NCBI RefSeq assembly: GCF_003129965.1
Contig: NZ_NRCJ01000002.1
Location: 1 to 64,000, forward strand
DNA: 64,000 nt
Origin: Aggregatibacter kilianii
GTDB lineage: Bacteria > Pseudomonadota > Gammaproteobacteria > Enterobacterales > Pasteurellaceae
Reading direction: 5' to 3'
The notes beneath the pieces are model-generated. The model saw only the letters and a list, made by a program, of their open reading frames with translations, was not told the DNA's origin and did no database searches. This document shows, in pieces, positions 47,657-58,678 of the stretch (the stretch's first letter is position 1; the number at the start of each line of letters is the position of its first letter). Position numbers and translations under genes: made by a program.

Positions 47657-50296
47657 CTAGCCCGTATTACGCATACCTGCCGCGATACCGGTGATGGTGA
47701 TCATCAGCGCCTGTTCCACATCCGGATTCGGGTTATCCGGCTGGGCGCGCAGGCGGCGTAACAGTTCCACCTGCAACAGGTTGAGCGGGTCGGTGTAAAC
47801 GTTACGCAGGGCGATGGATTCGGCGATCCAAGGCAGGTTGGACATCAGCTGATCTTTGTGCGACAACGACAGAATGGTTTGAATGTCTTCCTGTAATTGT
47901 TCGCGCAGGGATTGCCCCAAATACCACAATTCCGGTTTCACCAAATTGCGATCATAATGTTCCGACAACCACATATCGGTTTTACTGAATACCATTTCCA
48001 GCATTCCGATGCGAGTGGAAAAGAACGGCCAGGTTTGGCACATTTCCTCAATCAGTTCGTACCGCCCGTTTTCAATGGCAAGGCGCACTGCCGCGCCTGC
48101 ACCAAGCCAGCTTGGCAACATGAGGCGGTTTTGCATCCAAGCGAAGATCCATGGAATCGCACGCAAACTTTCTACGCCGCCGTTCGGATTACGTTTTGCC
48201 GGGCGGGAGCCGAGAGGCAGTTTTGCCAGTTCCTGTTCCGGCGTGGCGGAGCGGAAGTACGGCACGAAATCTTTGTCACCACGCACCACCGCGCGATAAA
48301 TATCACAGGAGGCGTCGGAAAGTTCGTCCATCACCGTGCGCCATTGCGCTTTCGGTTCCGGCGGCGGTAACAGGTTGGCTTCAAGTACGGCGCTGGCGTA
48401 TAAATCCAGACTTTCGACGGCAATTGCCGGCAAGCCGAGTTTGAAGCGGATCATTTCGCCTTGTTCGGTCACGCGCAATCCGTTTTTTAATGAGCGCGGC
48501 GGTTGGGAAAGCAATGCGGCATGAGCCGGTGCGCCGCCGCGCCCTGTGGTGCCACCTCTGCCGTGGAATAAGGTGAGTTCGATATTCAGTTCTTCACATA
48601 AATTAACGAGGGCTTCCTGCGCGCGATATTGCGCCCATGATGCCGCCATCATGCCCGCGTCTTTGGCGGAATCGGAGTAGCCGATCATCACCATTTGCTT
48701 GTTATTAATTACGCCGCGATACCAACCGATGCCGAATAATTCGCGCATGACTTGCTCGCTGGCGTCCAAGTCGTCTAAGGTTTCAAATAACGGCACCACC
48801 GGCAGGTGATAGGCAACACCCGCTTCTTTTAGTAATAAATGCACAGCAAGTACATCCGAAGTGGTGCGCGCCATGGAGATGATGTAGCAGGAAATTACGC
48901 CTTGCGGCTGTTCGGCGATAACTTTACAGGTGTCCAGAATTTCTTGCGTTTCCGCCGATGGCGTCCAATCACGTGGAATTAACGGGCGGCGGGAGCTGAG
49001 TTCGCGGATTAAAAATGCCTGTTTATCCGCTTCCGTCCATTGGGCATAATCGCCCAACCCGATGTAACGGGTGATTTCACCGAGTGCATCCGTATGGCGG
49101 GTGCTTTCCTGACGAATATCCAGCCGCGATAAGGTGACGCCGAAACAACGAATGCGGCGCAGGCAATCCAACAACAAGCCGTTGGCGATAATGCGCATGC
49201 CGCATGCCATCAGGGATTGATAGCAATCGTATAACGGCTCCCAAAGCTGTTCGTTGCGGGTGATGATGTCTTCTTCCGAAGCACGCGGAATACGGTTTGC
49301 CAGTAAATCGTCGTAGTAGGCGAGGGTAGCGGAAAGTTTGCTACGCAGTTGTTTCGCCACCATACGATACGGCTCCGGATAGTCGCCGTATTTGGCGCGG
49401 AATTCCTCGGTGCATTGGCGAACGGAAAGTTCATCCACCAAAATCTGAATGTCTTTTAAGAACAAATCCGCCGCTTTCCAGCGTGCCAGTTGCAGCACTT
49501 GGCGGGTGACATTGGCGGTCACGAACGGGTTGCCGTCACGGTCACCGCCCATCCAGGAGGAAAATTGAATCGGCGCCAGTTCTACCGGTAAAGAAAAACC
49601 TAAAAATTTGACCGCACTTTCATTGAGTTGACGTAAAAATTCCGGTACGGCTTGCCATAAACTGTTTTCGATTACCGCAAAGCCCCATTTGGCTTCTTCA
49701 AACGGCGTCGGGCGTTGGGTGCGAATTTCATTGGTGTGCCAAGCTTCGGCAATGAGTTGCAGCAAGCGGCGTTCAATGGTTTTGCGTTCTTTTTCGATTA
49801 AATCGGAATGTTCCAGCTTGCTTAAACATTTGTTGATTTCCACGTTTTTATGCACCAATGAACGGCGGGTGACTTCCGTCGGGTGAGCGGTCAACACTAA
49901 TTCAATAAGCAGTTTTTCAACGGTTTTGATCGCGTCTTCTTTACTGATATTCTGGCCTTGCAAACGTTTGAAAAAAGCCTCGGTAGAGCGATTAGAAGAT
50001 ACTTCGTCGTTATGGTGGCGGGAAATGGTTTGATATTGTTCCGCGATATTAGTGAGGTTTAGAAATTGGCTGAAAGCACGCGCCACGGGAATAATATTGT
50101 CATCGGAAATGGTGGCGAGGGTTTTCAGTAACCGGTTGCGGGCTTCATCGTCACCGCTGCGTGAATTGCGTGATAATACGCGAATATTTTCAATGAGTTC
50201 CAGAATATCATCGCCCTGCGCATCACAGATGGTTTCGCCGAGAAAGCGCCCTAACATATTGATGTTTTGCCGCATTTGAGTGTATTGCTGAATCAT
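47657..50296 (-). CDS. ppc: Phosphoenolpyruvate carboxylase
   Basis: Replenishes oxaloacetate from PEP and bicarbonate, 879 residues. Signatures are [18 protein letters not shown] with the catalytic histidine near residue 140, [18 protein letters not shown] with the catalytic lysine, [14 protein letters not shown], and the C-terminal [19 protein letters not shown] 50296 is preferred; a GTG two codons upstream (50302) overlaps the GAGGTG ribosome binding site. In E. coli it is activated by acetyl-CoA; that is not visible here. Confidence 0.96.
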   Translation of the reverse strand: MIQQYTQMRQNINMLGRFLGETICDAQGDDILELIENIRVLSRNSRSGDDEARNRLLKTLATISDDNIIPVARAFSQFLNLTNIAEQYQTISRHHNDEVSSNRSTEAFFKRLQGQNISKEDAIKTVEKLLIELVLTAHPTEVTRRSLVHKNVEINKCLSKLEHSDLIEKERKTIERRLLQLIAEAWHTNEIRTQRPTPFEEAKWGFAVIENSLWQAVPEFLRQLNESAVKFLGFSLPVELAPIQFSSWMGGDRDGNPFVTANVTRQVLQLARWKAADLFLKDIQILVDELSVRQCTEEFRAKYGDYPEPYRMVAKQLRSKLSATLAYYDDLLANRIPRASEEDIITRNEQLWEPLYDCYQSLMACGMRIIANGLLLDCLRRIRCFGVTLSRLDIRQESTRHTDALGEITRYIGLGDYAQWTEADKQAFLIRELSSRRPLIPRDWTPSAETQEILDTCKVIAEQPQGVISCYIISMARTTSDVLAVHLLLKEAGVAYHLPVVPLFETLDDLDASEQVMRELFGIGWYRGVINNKQMVMIGYSDSAKDAGMMAASWAQYRAQEALVNLCEELNIELTLFHGRGGTTGRGGAPAHAALLSQPPRSLKNGLRVTEQGEMIRFKLGLPAIAVESLDLYASAVLEANLLPPPEPKAQWRTVMDELSDASCDIYRAVVRGDKDFVPYFRSATPEQELAKLPLGSRPAKRNPNGGVESLRAIPWIFAWMQNRLMLPSWLGAGAAVRLAIENGRYELIEEMCQTWPFFSTRIGMLEMVFSKTDMWLSEHYDRNLVKPELWYLGQSLREQLQEDIQTILSLSHKDQLMSNLPWIAESIALRNVYTDPLNLLQVELLRRLRAQPDNPNPDVEQALMITITGIAAGMRNTG

Positions 50297-50644
50297 AATC
50301 ACCTCACTAAGTTGAATGTTTAAATACCTTGAATAGGGTAGATATAAACAAAATTTTGGCGAAAGATCAACCTGAATTAATTTATTTAATTAAATAAATA
50401 TGAAATTTAATAAATTATTTCTAATAAAGTGCGATTATTTTTAGATATGTTTTTAAATGTTATGAGAATGTTTAATGATTATTAAAAATTAAGATTGATG
50501 TAAGGAGGGATGAAATAAGCTATCTTAGGCTATAAGCATGCATTATTTTATGAGAACCATTCTATTGGTTAATAAAAAAGGGCGGATATGAAATCCGCTC
50601 CTTACGATAAAATATGCTTAAAAACGACCGCACTTTTTCGTGGG
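50297..50644. other. 348-bp intergenic region between ppc and dolP
   Basis: No gene seen. The ppc promoter should lie near 50300-50420, in a very AT-rich stretch (TTTATTTAATTAAATAAATA). A degenerate USS (AAAGTGCGAT) stands at 50427, an intact one at 50627-50636, and the dolP terminator at 50574-50600. The middle (50460-50570) shows nothing I can name. Confidence 0.6.
50574..50600 (-). terminator. Intrinsic terminator of the lpoA-yraN-diaA-dolP operon
   Basis: On the minus strand, GCGGAT (50598-50593) and ATCCGC (50587-50582) form a stem around a 5-nt loop, extended by further G-C pairs and followed by TTTTTT. Confidence 0.8.
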
Positions 50645-51232
50645 TTAGTTCAAGTAATTAAATACCTTAATCACTTTCGTTACACCGGCGACATTACGAG
50701 CGATTTCTGCAGCAGCATTGGCTTGATCTTGGGTGACGTTGCCCATCAGGAACACTTCGTTGTTTTCGGTGATCACTTTGATGTCACTGGTTTTCACTTT
50801 GGAATCAATCAACATTTTGGATTTGATTTGGCTGGTGATCCAGCTGTCTTTGCTGATTTGAGTGAAATCCACTTTCGGTCCGACGCGCACTTCGTTGTAC
50901 ACGTCGTTTACGTTTTGTACGCCTTTTGCCAGATTGCTTGCGACTTCGCGCAAACTTTCGTTTGGTACTTGACCGGTTAATAGGATACGACCGCTGTAAG
51001 AAGTGACGCCGATACGCGCTTCGGATTTAATTTGTTGGTCTTTTTTGATTGCGGAAGCCACGCGGGTTTCCAGGGTTTCATCGTCGATTTGCGTGCCGAC
51101 GGTTCTTGGGTCGGTTGCGACTTTGGTTGCACCGGCAACAGCTGCGCCTCCGATGGCGGCGGCAACGCAACCTTGTAATAACATAGCGCTACCGAAAACG
51201 AATACCAGTTTTTTTAATGGACTTGTTAACAT
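50645..51232 (-). CDS. dolP: BON-domain outer-membrane lipoprotein DolP (YraP)
   Basis: A 195-residue lipoprotein with lipobox LLQGC (C22) and two BON domains at about 50-115 and 125-190, which bind anionic phospholipids. In E. coli DolP supports outer-membrane integrity and BAM activity near the division site. ATG 51232 is chosen because AGGAG precedes it; the longer frame to 51256 lacks a signal. Last gene of the lpoA-yraN-diaA-dolP series. Confidence 0.92.
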   Translation of the reverse strand: MLTSPLKKLVFVFGSAMLLQGCVAAAIGGAAVAGATKVATDPRTVGTQIDDETLETRVASAIKKDQQIKSEARIGVTSYSGRILLTGQVPNESLREVASNLAKGVQNVNDVYNEVRVGPKVDFTQISKDSWITSQIKSKMLIDSKVKTSDIKVITENNEVFLMGNVTQDQANAAAEIARNVAGVTKVIKVFNYLN

Positions 51233-51295
51233 GGTTATCTCCTTTATGTTTAACAACCGGGCGTAGTGTGGCTTGAAACGTCCGATTTTGTCAAG

Positions 51296-51880
51296 TTATG
51301 AATGTGAAAATAATTGAAAATCAATGAGTTCGCACATACTGTTAATGATGAACAGATGGTTCTCCAGTATGCGACTTTCCTTGCCGCTCGGCACGGCGAT
51401 GTGTAAATCTTTTTCCGTTAGAATCCCCTGAATATGATCGTTACTGTTACCCGTTAAGACAATAACATTGATCTCTTTGTTCACGGCATGTGTAATCGTA
51501 TTCAACACATGATTTTCATTTCCCAACGGGGCAAACGCCACCAAAATATCGCCTTGTTGTGCAACGGCGTTGAATTGGTGCTGGTAAAGTTTCTCTAAAG
51601 TATTGTCGGAAACGAAAGTAGAACCGACCGCACTATCCAAACTTAAGAGCACGGAAGGGAAGCTCGGGCGTTTGAGTTCATAACGATTGAGCAAATTCGC
51701 CACGAGGCATTGCGCGTTAATGTAAGAGCGTCCGTCGCCGCAGACAATCACTTTATTACCGCGCAACAGGCAGGCAATCAGATGTTGTGTCGCGTCGAGA
51801 ATTTGTGTGCTGAGCAGGCTTTTGGAATAAATATGAGTTTTGATATTTTCCTCATATAAATCATTGAGTTTGTTTTGCAT
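51296..51880 (-). CDS. diaA: DnaA initiator-associating protein DiaA (SIS domain)
   Basis: A 194-residue SIS-domain protein of the GmhA/DiaA type. GNKVIVCGDGRSYINAQCLVANLLNRYELKRP and GDILVAFAPLGNENHVLNTI are the sugar-isomerase fold motifs. In E. coli DiaA binds DnaA and promotes ordered initiation. Position between yraN and dolP is the best evidence for DiaA rather than GmhA. Confidence 0.85.
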   Translation of the reverse strand: MQNKLNDLYEENIKTHIYSKSLLSTQILDATQHLIACLLRGNKVIVCGDGRSYINAQCLVANLLNRYELKRPSFPSVLLSLDSAVGSTFVSDNTLEKLYQHQFNAVAQQGDILVAFAPLGNENHVLNTITHAVNKEINVIVLTGNSNDHIQGILTEKDLHIAVPSGKESRILENHLFIINSMCELIDFQLFSHS

Positions 51881-51888
51881 AATGAAAA

Positions 51889-52248
51889 TTAATCAAGAAA
51901 GTTGGGGAGCCATTGAATATCTTGTTCGGTTTTTCCAAAAGCGACCAAGTCGAAGCGACAATCCGTGTCTTCTAAGCTTTGTTCCCGTTGTGCTAACCAA
52001 AGTGTCGCCGCATTCAGCCAGCGTTGCTGTTTTTGCCAATCGACGCTTTCCACCGCCGAGCCGAAATGATCGTTTTTCCGTTGACGCACTTCCACAAACA
52101 CGATGGTTTCCTGATCTAACATAATCAGATCCAATTCACCGCATTTGAAATTTTGGTTGGCAGCAAGAAATTTCATGCCTTTAGATTCTAAAAAGAGGCG
52201 AGCTTTGTGTTCAAATCTCGCCCCTTGTTGACGTTTTAGGGAAAACAT
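51889..52248 (-). CDS. YraN / UPF0102 endonuclease-fold protein
   Basis: A 119-residue protein with a restriction-endonuclease-like core: [42 protein letters not shown] holding the D-(x)n-E-x-R/K-type motif, and [10 protein letters not shown]. The family is often encoded here, between lpoA and diaA; its cellular job is unsettled. Starts seven bases after the lpoA stop. Confidence 0.9.
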   Translation of the reverse strand: MFSLKRQQGARFEHKARLFLESKGMKFLAANQNFKCGELDLIMLDQETIVFVEVRQRKNDHFGSAVESVDWQKQQRWLNAATLWLAQREQSLEDTDCRFDLVAFGKTEQDIQWLPNFLD

Positions 52249-52255
52249 TGTTCGG

Positions 52256-53974
52256 TTAATTCAATACCTGAATACCGCCGTTTTGGTACTGGAACCAAGT
52301 CATATCGCGTTCGATATTACAGTTCGGACCGGCGCTCAATTTACCGGTTAAACCGTCGATGTTATAACCCGGTACTTGACGGAGTTCATTGAAATGATTG
52401 ATTAATAACCAAGAGTCGGCACCCATGGCGTATAAACGCATGAGGGAATAATCGTTGTTGGTTGCGGTCGCCACTTTTTGATATTGAGCGGAATCCGTAT
52501 CTTTAAAGAACGGAATATCGCTGAATTGCAATCCGTTCATTAATAAACGATATTCAGGACCGTTATTGAAGGAGTTGCTGCGTGAGCTGGCGTACAATTT
52601 AATGTTGCTGCCGCTGTTATCGATGACGCTTTTCAAATCGGAAAGTTCTTCGCTTTTCGCCACGATATAAAGCCCTTGTGTGCTTTGTCCTTGCAAGGCT
52701 ACGCCCACATCACCCGCTTGGTTGTAGTATTTGATATTCGCATCGGTGCCTGACAATTGCTGCCAACGTACGTTAAACGCAGTGGCGGTACGTTGTCCTA
52801 AATCGTTTTGCGGTACGGCGACCATCGGCTCACGAATGCCGTCACGCCACATTTTGTTGGCAGCGGATTCCGCTTCGTCTTCAGGCGATAAACCGTAGTA
52901 ACACACCTGACCGATAGCACGGGCGTTCGGGGTGGAGTTTAAGGCAAGTACATCTAAGCCCTGAATCGCGGACGGATTGTTTAAAATGATGTCCACGTTT
53001 TGTTTCAATAACGGACCGATCAGGGCGCGCACACCGGCTTGTCTCGCTTGCTCAATGATTTCATTCATCGGCGTTGCCACAGTGTCGTACACCTGCACTT
53101 GAATGGTGGTGTCTTCGCCTTTTGCCGCATCAAAACCGGATTTAATGGTATTACCCAACACCTGACCGTTACCGCTCAATGGTAAAAGTAAACCGATTTG
53201 CGAAAGGGCGGTTTGTTGGAAATTAAACAAACCCTGTAACTCGGTTGGGAATAAATACGCGGCGGAGTGGTTCGGATAAGAGGCTTTCCAGCTTTGTAAC
53301 GCTTGGCTTAACTGGGTCGGTTGATTTAGGTTATCGTTATAGGCGCGGGATAATGCCAGCCAACCGGCTAATGCCAAATTGCCTTCGTCGGAGGTATTGC
53401 TGATTAAACCGCGATTGGCACGACGCAATAACGCCCAAGTGCGGTCATTATTTTCTTGTTTTCTTTGCACGTCGGTCATCACCTGATCCATTTCAATACG
53501 TGCTTTCACCGCATCAATAATGGCATTTTGATTTTCTGCCACACGTGCTTTTACCGCATAATAACGACCGACTTGGGATGAACTTAATTGAGTTAAATCA
53601 ATGCGTTTCAGTAAATTTTCGGCTTCATTATTTTGACCTTTCACTGCTGCAATATTGGCGTCAATCAAGGTTTTATCCAATAATTGTTCCGGATTTAATT
53701 CGGTTAATTCATTTAATAACGACTGCGCTTGCGCCACTTTATTTTCGGCAACTAAAACGCGCGCGGCTAAAAGTTTATAAGTTTGCTGATCTTCAAGCTC
53801 TTGCATTTGTCCGATTTTGTTCATGTAAAATTCGGAGCTGGCGTTGGCGTCTTTTTTTAGTTCGCCGGTGAAGCTGCTGCCGAAGAAATTGGTCGTACAG
53901 CCGGCTAAAAAAAGCGTGAATAAAAAGGGCATTAATCGATTTTTTAAATTAATGCGTTGTAATAGAATAGACAT
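52256..53974 (-). CDS. lpoA: Penicillin-binding protein activator LpoA
   Basis: Outer-membrane lipoprotein of 572 residues that stimulates PBP1A. The signal ends in LFLAGC (C26). The N-terminal TPR-like half begins near [32 protein letters not shown]. The C-terminal half has a periplasmic-binding-protein-like fold ([26 protein letters not shown]). It closely resembles H. influenzae LpoA (HI1655). It starts a four-gene minus-strand operon divergent from rsmI. Confidence 0.95.
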   Translation of the reverse strand: MSILLQRINLKNRLMPFLFTLFLAGCTTNFFGSSFTGELKKDANASSEFYMNKIGQMQELEDQQTYKLLAARVLVAENKVAQAQSLLNELTELNPEQLLDKTLIDANIAAVKGQNNEAENLLKRIDLTQLSSSQVGRYYAVKARVAENQNAIIDAVKARIEMDQVMTDVQRKQENNDRTWALLRRANRGLISNTSDEGNLALAGWLALSRAYNDNLNQPTQLSQALQSWKASYPNHSAAYLFPTELQGLFNFQQTALSQIGLLLPLSGNGQVLGNTIKSGFDAAKGEDTTIQVQVYDTVATPMNEIIEQARQAGVRALIGPLLKQNVDIILNNPSAIQGLDVLALNSTPNARAIGQVCYYGLSPEDEAESAANKMWRDGIREPMVAVPQNDLGQRTATAFNVRWQQLSGTDANIKYYNQAGDVGVALQGQSTQGLYIVAKSEELSDLKSVIDNSGSNIKLYASSRSNSFNNGPEYRLLMNGLQFSDIPFFKDTDSAQYQKVATATNNDYSLMRLYAMGADSWLLINHFNELRQVPGYNIDGLTGKLSAGPNCNIERDMTWFQYQNGGIQVLN

Positions 53975-54050
53975 AATTACTCCATTGGTTTAAACAATCG
54001 GAGCGATCTTACTTATCTCACCCACTAAAAGCAAATAAAAGAAGCATTAA

Positions 54051-54899
54051 ATGAGCAATTCAAAAGGAATTTTATATATCGTCGCCACCCCCATCGGTAA
54101 TTTGCAGGACATCACCCAACGGGCTCTGGACACCTTTCAAAAAGTCGATTTAATCGCAGCGGAAGACACCCGCCACAGCGGCTTATTATTAAGCCATTAC
54201 GGCATTAAAAAGCCGTTTTTTGCGTTACATGATCATAACGAACAACAAAAAGCGGGCACCTTGGTGGAGAAGTTATTGCAGGGCATCAATATCGCCTTAA
54301 TTTCCGACGCGGGCACGCCGCTTATTAGCGATCCGGGTTTTCATTTAGTGCGTCAATGCCGTCAGGCGGGTATTCAAGTCGTACCCTTGCCCGGGGCTTG
54401 TGCGGCGATTACCGCCTTATGCGCATCCGGCATCGCTTCCGATCGTTTTTGTTTCGAGGGATTTTTACCGGCAAAAAGCAAAGCGCGATTAGATAAACTG
54501 AAAAACGTTGCCGAAGAAGACCGCACTTTAATCTTCTATGAATCTACCCACCGCATTCTAGACAGCCTTGTGGATATGCAAACCGTATTTGGAAAGGCGC
54601 GCTATGTGGTGTTAGCACGCGAAATCACCAAAACCTGGGAAACCATTCATGGCGATCATTTGGCGGATTTACTGGCTTGGCTACAAGAAGACCCAAATCG
54701 CACTAAGGGTGAAATGGTGCTTATCGTAGAAGGCAAATCGCAAGAAGAAAATAGCGAGGAAATTTCTCCGCAAGCCATCAAAGCCCTTGAACTCATCGGT
54801 CGCGAATTGCCGTTAAAAAAAGCCGCAGCAATCGTGGCGGAGCTTTACGGTTATAAGAAAAATCAGTTGTATCAGTTCGGATTGGAATTTTTGAGTTAA
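54051..54899 (+). CDS. rsmI: 16S rRNA (cytidine-1402-2'-O)-methyltransferase
   Basis: Methylates the 2'-OH of C1402 in 16S rRNA, together with RsmH. A 282-residue tetrapyrrole-methylase-fold protein: [67 protein letters not shown]. Divergent from lpoA, as in most gammaproteobacteria. Confidence 0.95.
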   Translation: MSNSKGILYIVATPIGNLQDITQRALDTFQKVDLIAAEDTRHSGLLLSHYGIKKPFFALHDHNEQQKAGTLVEKLLQGINIALISDAGTPLISDPGFHLVRQCRQAGIQVVPLPGACAAITALCASGIASDRFCFEGFLPAKSKARLDKLKNVAEEDRTLIFYESTHRILDSLVDMQTVFGKARYVVLAREITKTWETIHGDHLADLLAWLQEDPNRTKGEMVLIVEGKSQEENSEEISPQAIKALELIGRELPLKKAAAIVAELYGYKKNQLYQFGLEFLS

Positions 54900-54959
54900 A
54901 AGAGCGGTCGGTTTCTAAGATGTTTTTTAACATGAGAATATTGATAGTGGAACGAAATT

Positions 54960-54980
54960 CCCCTCTTTTGTAAAGAGGGG
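54960..54980. repeat. Perfect hairpin between convergent rsmI and glpK
   Basis: CCCCTCTTT (54960-54968) pairs with AAAGAGGGG (54972-54980). No T-run follows on either strand, so it may be a REP-like element as well as, or instead of, a terminator. Confidence 0.6.
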
Positions 54981-55017
54981 GAGTTCGTAAAGAGGCGCGT
55001 TGGGCTAAATTAAATCG

Positions 55018-56517
55018 TTATTCTTCCTCCCACGCCAAGGCACGCTGAACCGCCTTTTTCCAGCCTTGATAAAGTGCGGTGCGTTTTTCCGGTGTTTCTT
55101 GCGGTTCAAATGTGCGTTCAACCATGGCTTTGCCGCGCAGTTCTTCCAAATCTTTCCAGAATCCCACAGCAAGCCCGGCAAGATAGGCGGCGCCTAGCGC
55201 AGTCACTTCGCGAATTTTCGGGCGTTCCACTTTCACATTTAAAATATCCGCCTGGAATTGCATTAAGAAATTATTGGCGACCGCGCCGCCATCCACGCGT
55301 AGCGCGGCAAGTTTTTCGCCGCTGTCCGATTGCATCGCATCCAACACCTCACGGGTTTGGTAGGCAATGGCCTCCAGTGTGGCGCGAACGATATGGTTGC
55401 GATTGGCGCCACGGGATAAGCCGACAATCGCACCGCGTGCGTACGGATCCCAATAGGGTGCGCCCAAGCCGGTGAAGGCGGGAACCACATAAACGCCGTT
55501 GGTATCTTTGACTTTGGTGGCAAAATATTCGGAGTCGGCGCTGTCATGAATAAGGCGTAATTCGTCGCGTAGCCATTGAATGGACGCGCCGCCCATAAAA
55601 ATGGATCCTTCCAAGGCATAGCAAGGTTTGCCTTTCGCATTGCAGGCGATGGTGGTGATCAATCCGTTCTTAGATTCGACCGCACTTTCGCCCGTATTCA
55701 TCAACATGAAACAACCCGTACCGTAAGTGTTTTTCGCCATACCGGATTCTACGCATAAATGCCCGTACAGTGCCGCTTGTTGGTCGCCGGCGATGCCTGC
55801 CACCGGAATCCGCACGCCGCCTTTACCGCCGATATTGGTTTGTCCGTACACTTCGGAAGAATTACACACTTTCGGCAACATGGCTTTCGGAATATCCAAT
55901 AGCTCAAGCATTTTGTCATCCCATTGTTTAGTGTGAATATTGAACAACATGGTGCGGGAGGCGTTGGTGTAGTCGGTGACATGAGAGCGTCCTTGGGTGA
56001 GCTTCCAAACCAGCCAGGTATCTACTGTACCGAACAATAATTCGCCTTTTTCTGCACGGGCTCTGGCACCTTCTACATGATCCAGAATCCACTTGATTTT
56101 CGTGCCGGAAAAATAGGGATCCACCACCAGCCCTGTTGTTTTACGGATATAGCTTTCATGCCCGTCAGCTTTGAGTTGGTGACAAATATCCGCAGTCCGG
56201 CGGCATTGCCACACAATGGCGTTGTAAATCGGTTTACCGCTGTCTTTTTCCCAAACGATGGTGGTTTCCCGTTGGTTGGTGATACCGATGGCGGCAATTT
56301 TGTCGGAAGTAATCCCTGCTTTGGCAACCACTTCATTTAAGGTTGAGCTTTGGGTCGCCCAGATTTCCATTGGATTATGTTCAACCCAGCCCGCTTGCGG
56401 ATAAATTTGGGTAAATTCACGTTGCGCCACTTCCACGATATTCGCGTTTTTATCTAATAACACTGCACGGGAACTGGTAGTGCCTTGGTCGAGGGCGATG
56501 ATGTATTCTTGAGTCAT
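55018..56517 (-). CDS. glpK: Glycerol kinase
   Basis: Phosphorylates glycerol to glycerol 3-phosphate, 499 residues, FGGY family. [14 protein letters not shown] (ATP phosphate loop), the glycerol-contact [13 protein letters not shown] region, and [17 protein letters not shown] near the C-terminus are clear. AAGGAA precedes ATG 56517. No glpF lies beside it in the window. Divergent from glpD across a 340-bp control region. Confidence 0.96.
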   Translation of the reverse strand: MTQEYIIALDQGTTSSRAVLLDKNANIVEVAQREFTQIYPQAGWVEHNPMEIWATQSSTLNEVVAKAGITSDKIAAIGITNQRETTIVWEKDSGKPIYNAIVWQCRRTADICHQLKADGHESYIRKTTGLVVDPYFSGTKIKWILDHVEGARARAEKGELLFGTVDTWLVWKLTQGRSHVTDYTNASRTMLFNIHTKQWDDKMLELLDIPKAMLPKVCNSSEVYGQTNIGGKGGVRIPVAGIAGDQQAALYGHLCVESGMAKNTYGTGCFMLMNTGESAVESKNGLITTIACNAKGKPCYALEGSIFMGGASIQWLRDELRLIHDSADSEYFATKVKDTNGVYVVPAFTGLGAPYWDPYARGAIVGLSRGANRNHIVRATLEAIAYQTREVLDAMQSDSGEKLAALRVDGGAVANNFLMQFQADILNVKVERPKIREVTALGAAYLAGLAVGFWKDLEELRGKAMVERTFEPQETPEKRTALYQGWKKAVQRALAWEEE

Positions 56518-56857
56518 GTTTGTTTCCTTAAATATTTTCTGTCTCCCGAATGATTCGGACCGAAAGTATTAGGTGGGATAAAACATTTCGTTTTATAACA
56601 AAATGGAATGCCAAATTAATGAATAAATTTTCGCCGGGCAAACGGAAATATTCGAATTTGTGAATAGGATCACAGAATATTTAATCGTTTTAGCAAACGT
56701 TTGCTTATGATGGAAAATTAAGCGTGATCTTGATCACAATATTTAAAAATCTTTTGTTCTTTTATTTCCTTTGTTTTCGTTTGCTGTGTTAAAATGCGCA
56801 TAAACGAACATTTAGTTTTAAAAACAACCAAATTTACATCAATCTTCGAGGTGGAAA
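56518..56857. promoter_or_regulatory. Divergent glpK-glpD control region (CRP and candidate GlpR sites)
   Basis: No gene lies in this 340-bp gap. It holds a perfect CRP site (TGTGA-N6-TCACA, 56659-56674), a second strong CRP site (CGTGA-N6-TCACA, 56723-56738), a palindrome ATTTCGTT/AACAAAAT (56585-56592 with 56597-56604) near glpK, and a GlpR-like operator AATGCGCATAAACGAACATT (56793-56812) whose right half CGAACAT matches the E. coli GlpR half-site. Glycerol and cAMP control are therefore likely; the GlpR sites are less certain than the CRP sites. Confidence 0.75.
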
Positions 56858-58447
56858 ATGCAAAGAAATACACAGCTTGAAAAAGTGAAAAATACGGAGC
56901 AATGGGATTTTATCGTGATCGGTGGCGGCGCCAGCGGTTTGGGTATTGCCTTAGATGCGGCATCGCGCGGCTATAAAACATTGTTATTGGAAGGGTATGA
57001 CTTTGCAAAAGGGACATCCAGCCGTAGTACCAAATTAGTGCACGGCGGTGTGCGTTATTTGGCGGCAGGCGATGTGGCGTTGGTAAGAGAAGCATTGCGC
57101 GAACGCGGTCGTTTGGCGAAAAATGCGTCTCACCTGTTTAAAAATCAAAACTTTATTATTCCTAACTACAACTTTATCGACAGCGTGAAATACCGAATCG
57201 GTTTAGGATTGTATGATTATTTATCCGGTGATTTAAGTTTGGGTAAAACTATTGCCATTAATAAAGACACCACCATGCAACGTTTGCCGACTTTAAACGG
57301 TGCGGATTTAAAAAACGGCGTGGTGTATAAAGACGGTCAGTTTGATGATTCCCGCTTAGCGGTGAATATTGCGCAAACCGTTGTGGAACAAGGCGGTACG
57401 GTGCTCAATTATGCGAAAGTCACCGAATTGTTGAAAGATGCGCAAGGTAAAATCAACGGTGTGAAATTTACCGATGAATTAAGCAGCGAGCAATACAGCG
57501 TGCATGGCACTGCCGTGATTAATGCTACCGGTGTGTTCATGAATGAGGTGCTATCTATGGATCACGGCACCGATAAAAAATTCGTGGTGCCAAGCCAAGG
57601 CGTGCATTTGGTGTTGGATAAATCTTTCCTGCCAAGCGACGATGCGTTAATGATTCCAAAAACATCCGACGGTCGCGTGTTATTTGCCGTGCCGTGGCAC
57701 GACAGATTAGTGGTGGGTACAACGGATACTTTAGTGAAAGAGCCTTCTTATGAACCGGTTGCGTTAGAGCAGGAAATTCAATTTATTTTGGATACGGCGG
57801 GTCAATACTTAACGAAAAAACCGACGCGCGATGATGTGTTGAGTATTTTCGCCGGTCTTCGTCCGTTAGCAGCGCCTGAAAAAGAGGGGCAAAGTACCAA
57901 AGAGGTGTCTCGCAGCCATAAAGTCGTGGTGAGCGACAGCGGTTTGGTTACTATCACCGGCGGTAAATGGACGACTTATCGTCAAATGTCCGAAGATACT
58001 GTGGATGAGGCTTTGAAAGTCCATCCGCAACTGGTGAAAAAAGCCTGTGTCACCACCAATTTGGCGATTCACGGTAAAATCCCGGCGGAGCAGGTGGATT
58101 TGAAAAATCACTTATACATTTATGGCGCCGACATTCCGGCAATTAAAGCCTTAGAAGCGGAAAATCCGGCAATGGCGGAAAAAATCCATCCACGTCATCC
58201 GAATACCGTTGCCGAAGTGGTGTGGGCGGTACGTGAAGAAATGGCGCAATCCGTGGAAGATGTGCTTGCCCGTCGTGTGCGTTTGTTGTTCCTTGACGCC
58301 CGAGCAGCCATTGACAGCGCGGCGAAAGTGGCAAACGTGATGGCAAAAGAATTAGGCAAAGATGCGCCATGGGAAAAAGAGCAAACAGAAAAATTCTTAG
58401 AAATTGCCAAACATTATTTGTTGGTGGATTACGCCCCGCAAAACTAA
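56858..58447 (+). CDS. glpD: Aerobic glycerol-3-phosphate dehydrogenase
   Basis: Membrane-associated flavoenzyme of 529 residues that oxidises glycerol 3-phosphate to dihydroxyacetone phosphate and feeds electrons to quinone. FAD motif FIVIGGGASGLGIALDAASRGY, then GTSSRSTKLVHGGVRYL, AVPWHDRLVVGTTDT and ITGGKWTTYRQM. GAGGTGG precedes ATG 56858. Divergent partner of glpK. Confidence 0.95.
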   Translation: MQRNTQLEKVKNTEQWDFIVIGGGASGLGIALDAASRGYKTLLLEGYDFAKGTSSRSTKLVHGGVRYLAAGDVALVREALRERGRLAKNASHLFKNQNFIIPNYNFIDSVKYRIGLGLYDYLSGDLSLGKTIAINKDTTMQRLPTLNGADLKNGVVYKDGQFDDSRLAVNIAQTVVEQGGTVLNYAKVTELLKDAQGKINGVKFTDELSSEQYSVHGTAVINATGVFMNEVLSMDHGTDKKFVVPSQGVHLVLDKSFLPSDDALMIPKTSDGRVLFAVPWHDRLVVGTTDTLVKEPSYEPVALEQEIQFILDTAGQYLTKKPTRDDVLSIFAGLRPLAAPEKEGQSTKEVSRSHKVVVSDSGLVTITGGKWTTYRQMSEDTVDEALKVHPQLVKKACVTTNLAIHGKIPAEQVDLKNHLYIYGADIPAIKALEAENPAMAEKIHPRHPNTVAEVVWAVREEMAQSVEDVLARRVRLLFLDARAAIDSAAKVANVMAKELGKDAPWEKEQTEKFLEIAKHYLLVDYAPQN

Positions 58448-58467
58448 TTCACAGGCTCTCCTGAAAT

Positions 58468-58500
58468 GAAAAGGCAACCTTTCGTGTTGCTTTTTCTTTT
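58468..58500 (+). terminator. Intrinsic terminator after glpD
   Basis: AAGGCAAC pairs with GTTGCTTT around CTTTCGT, followed by a T-rich run. Confidence 0.75.
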
Positions 58501-58504
58501 TAAT

Positions 58505-58550
58505 AAAGTGCGGTCGAAAAAATACATAAATTTTCGACCGCACTTTTTTT
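58505..58550. terminator. Inverted USS pair downstream of glpD
   Basis: AAAGTGCGGTCGAAAA (58505-58520) and TTTTCGACCGCACTTT (58531-58546) are perfectly complementary, followed by Ts. It is a second, stronger stem directly behind the glpD terminator. Confidence 0.85.
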
Positions 58551-58678
58551 GCTTTAGCCTAACGGTAATGAGGTATTTTCCGTTTTTTACAAATCTACGC
58601 TAAATAAAATAATAAATGAGTGTTAAAATATTGTTAAACAAATTTTGCAATTTTTATTATTTAAATTTAGAGGTAGTT

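Noticed and set aside
50540-50570. Possible Fur box near GAGAACCATTCTATTGG
   Set aside because: Too few matches to the 19-bp Fur consensus.
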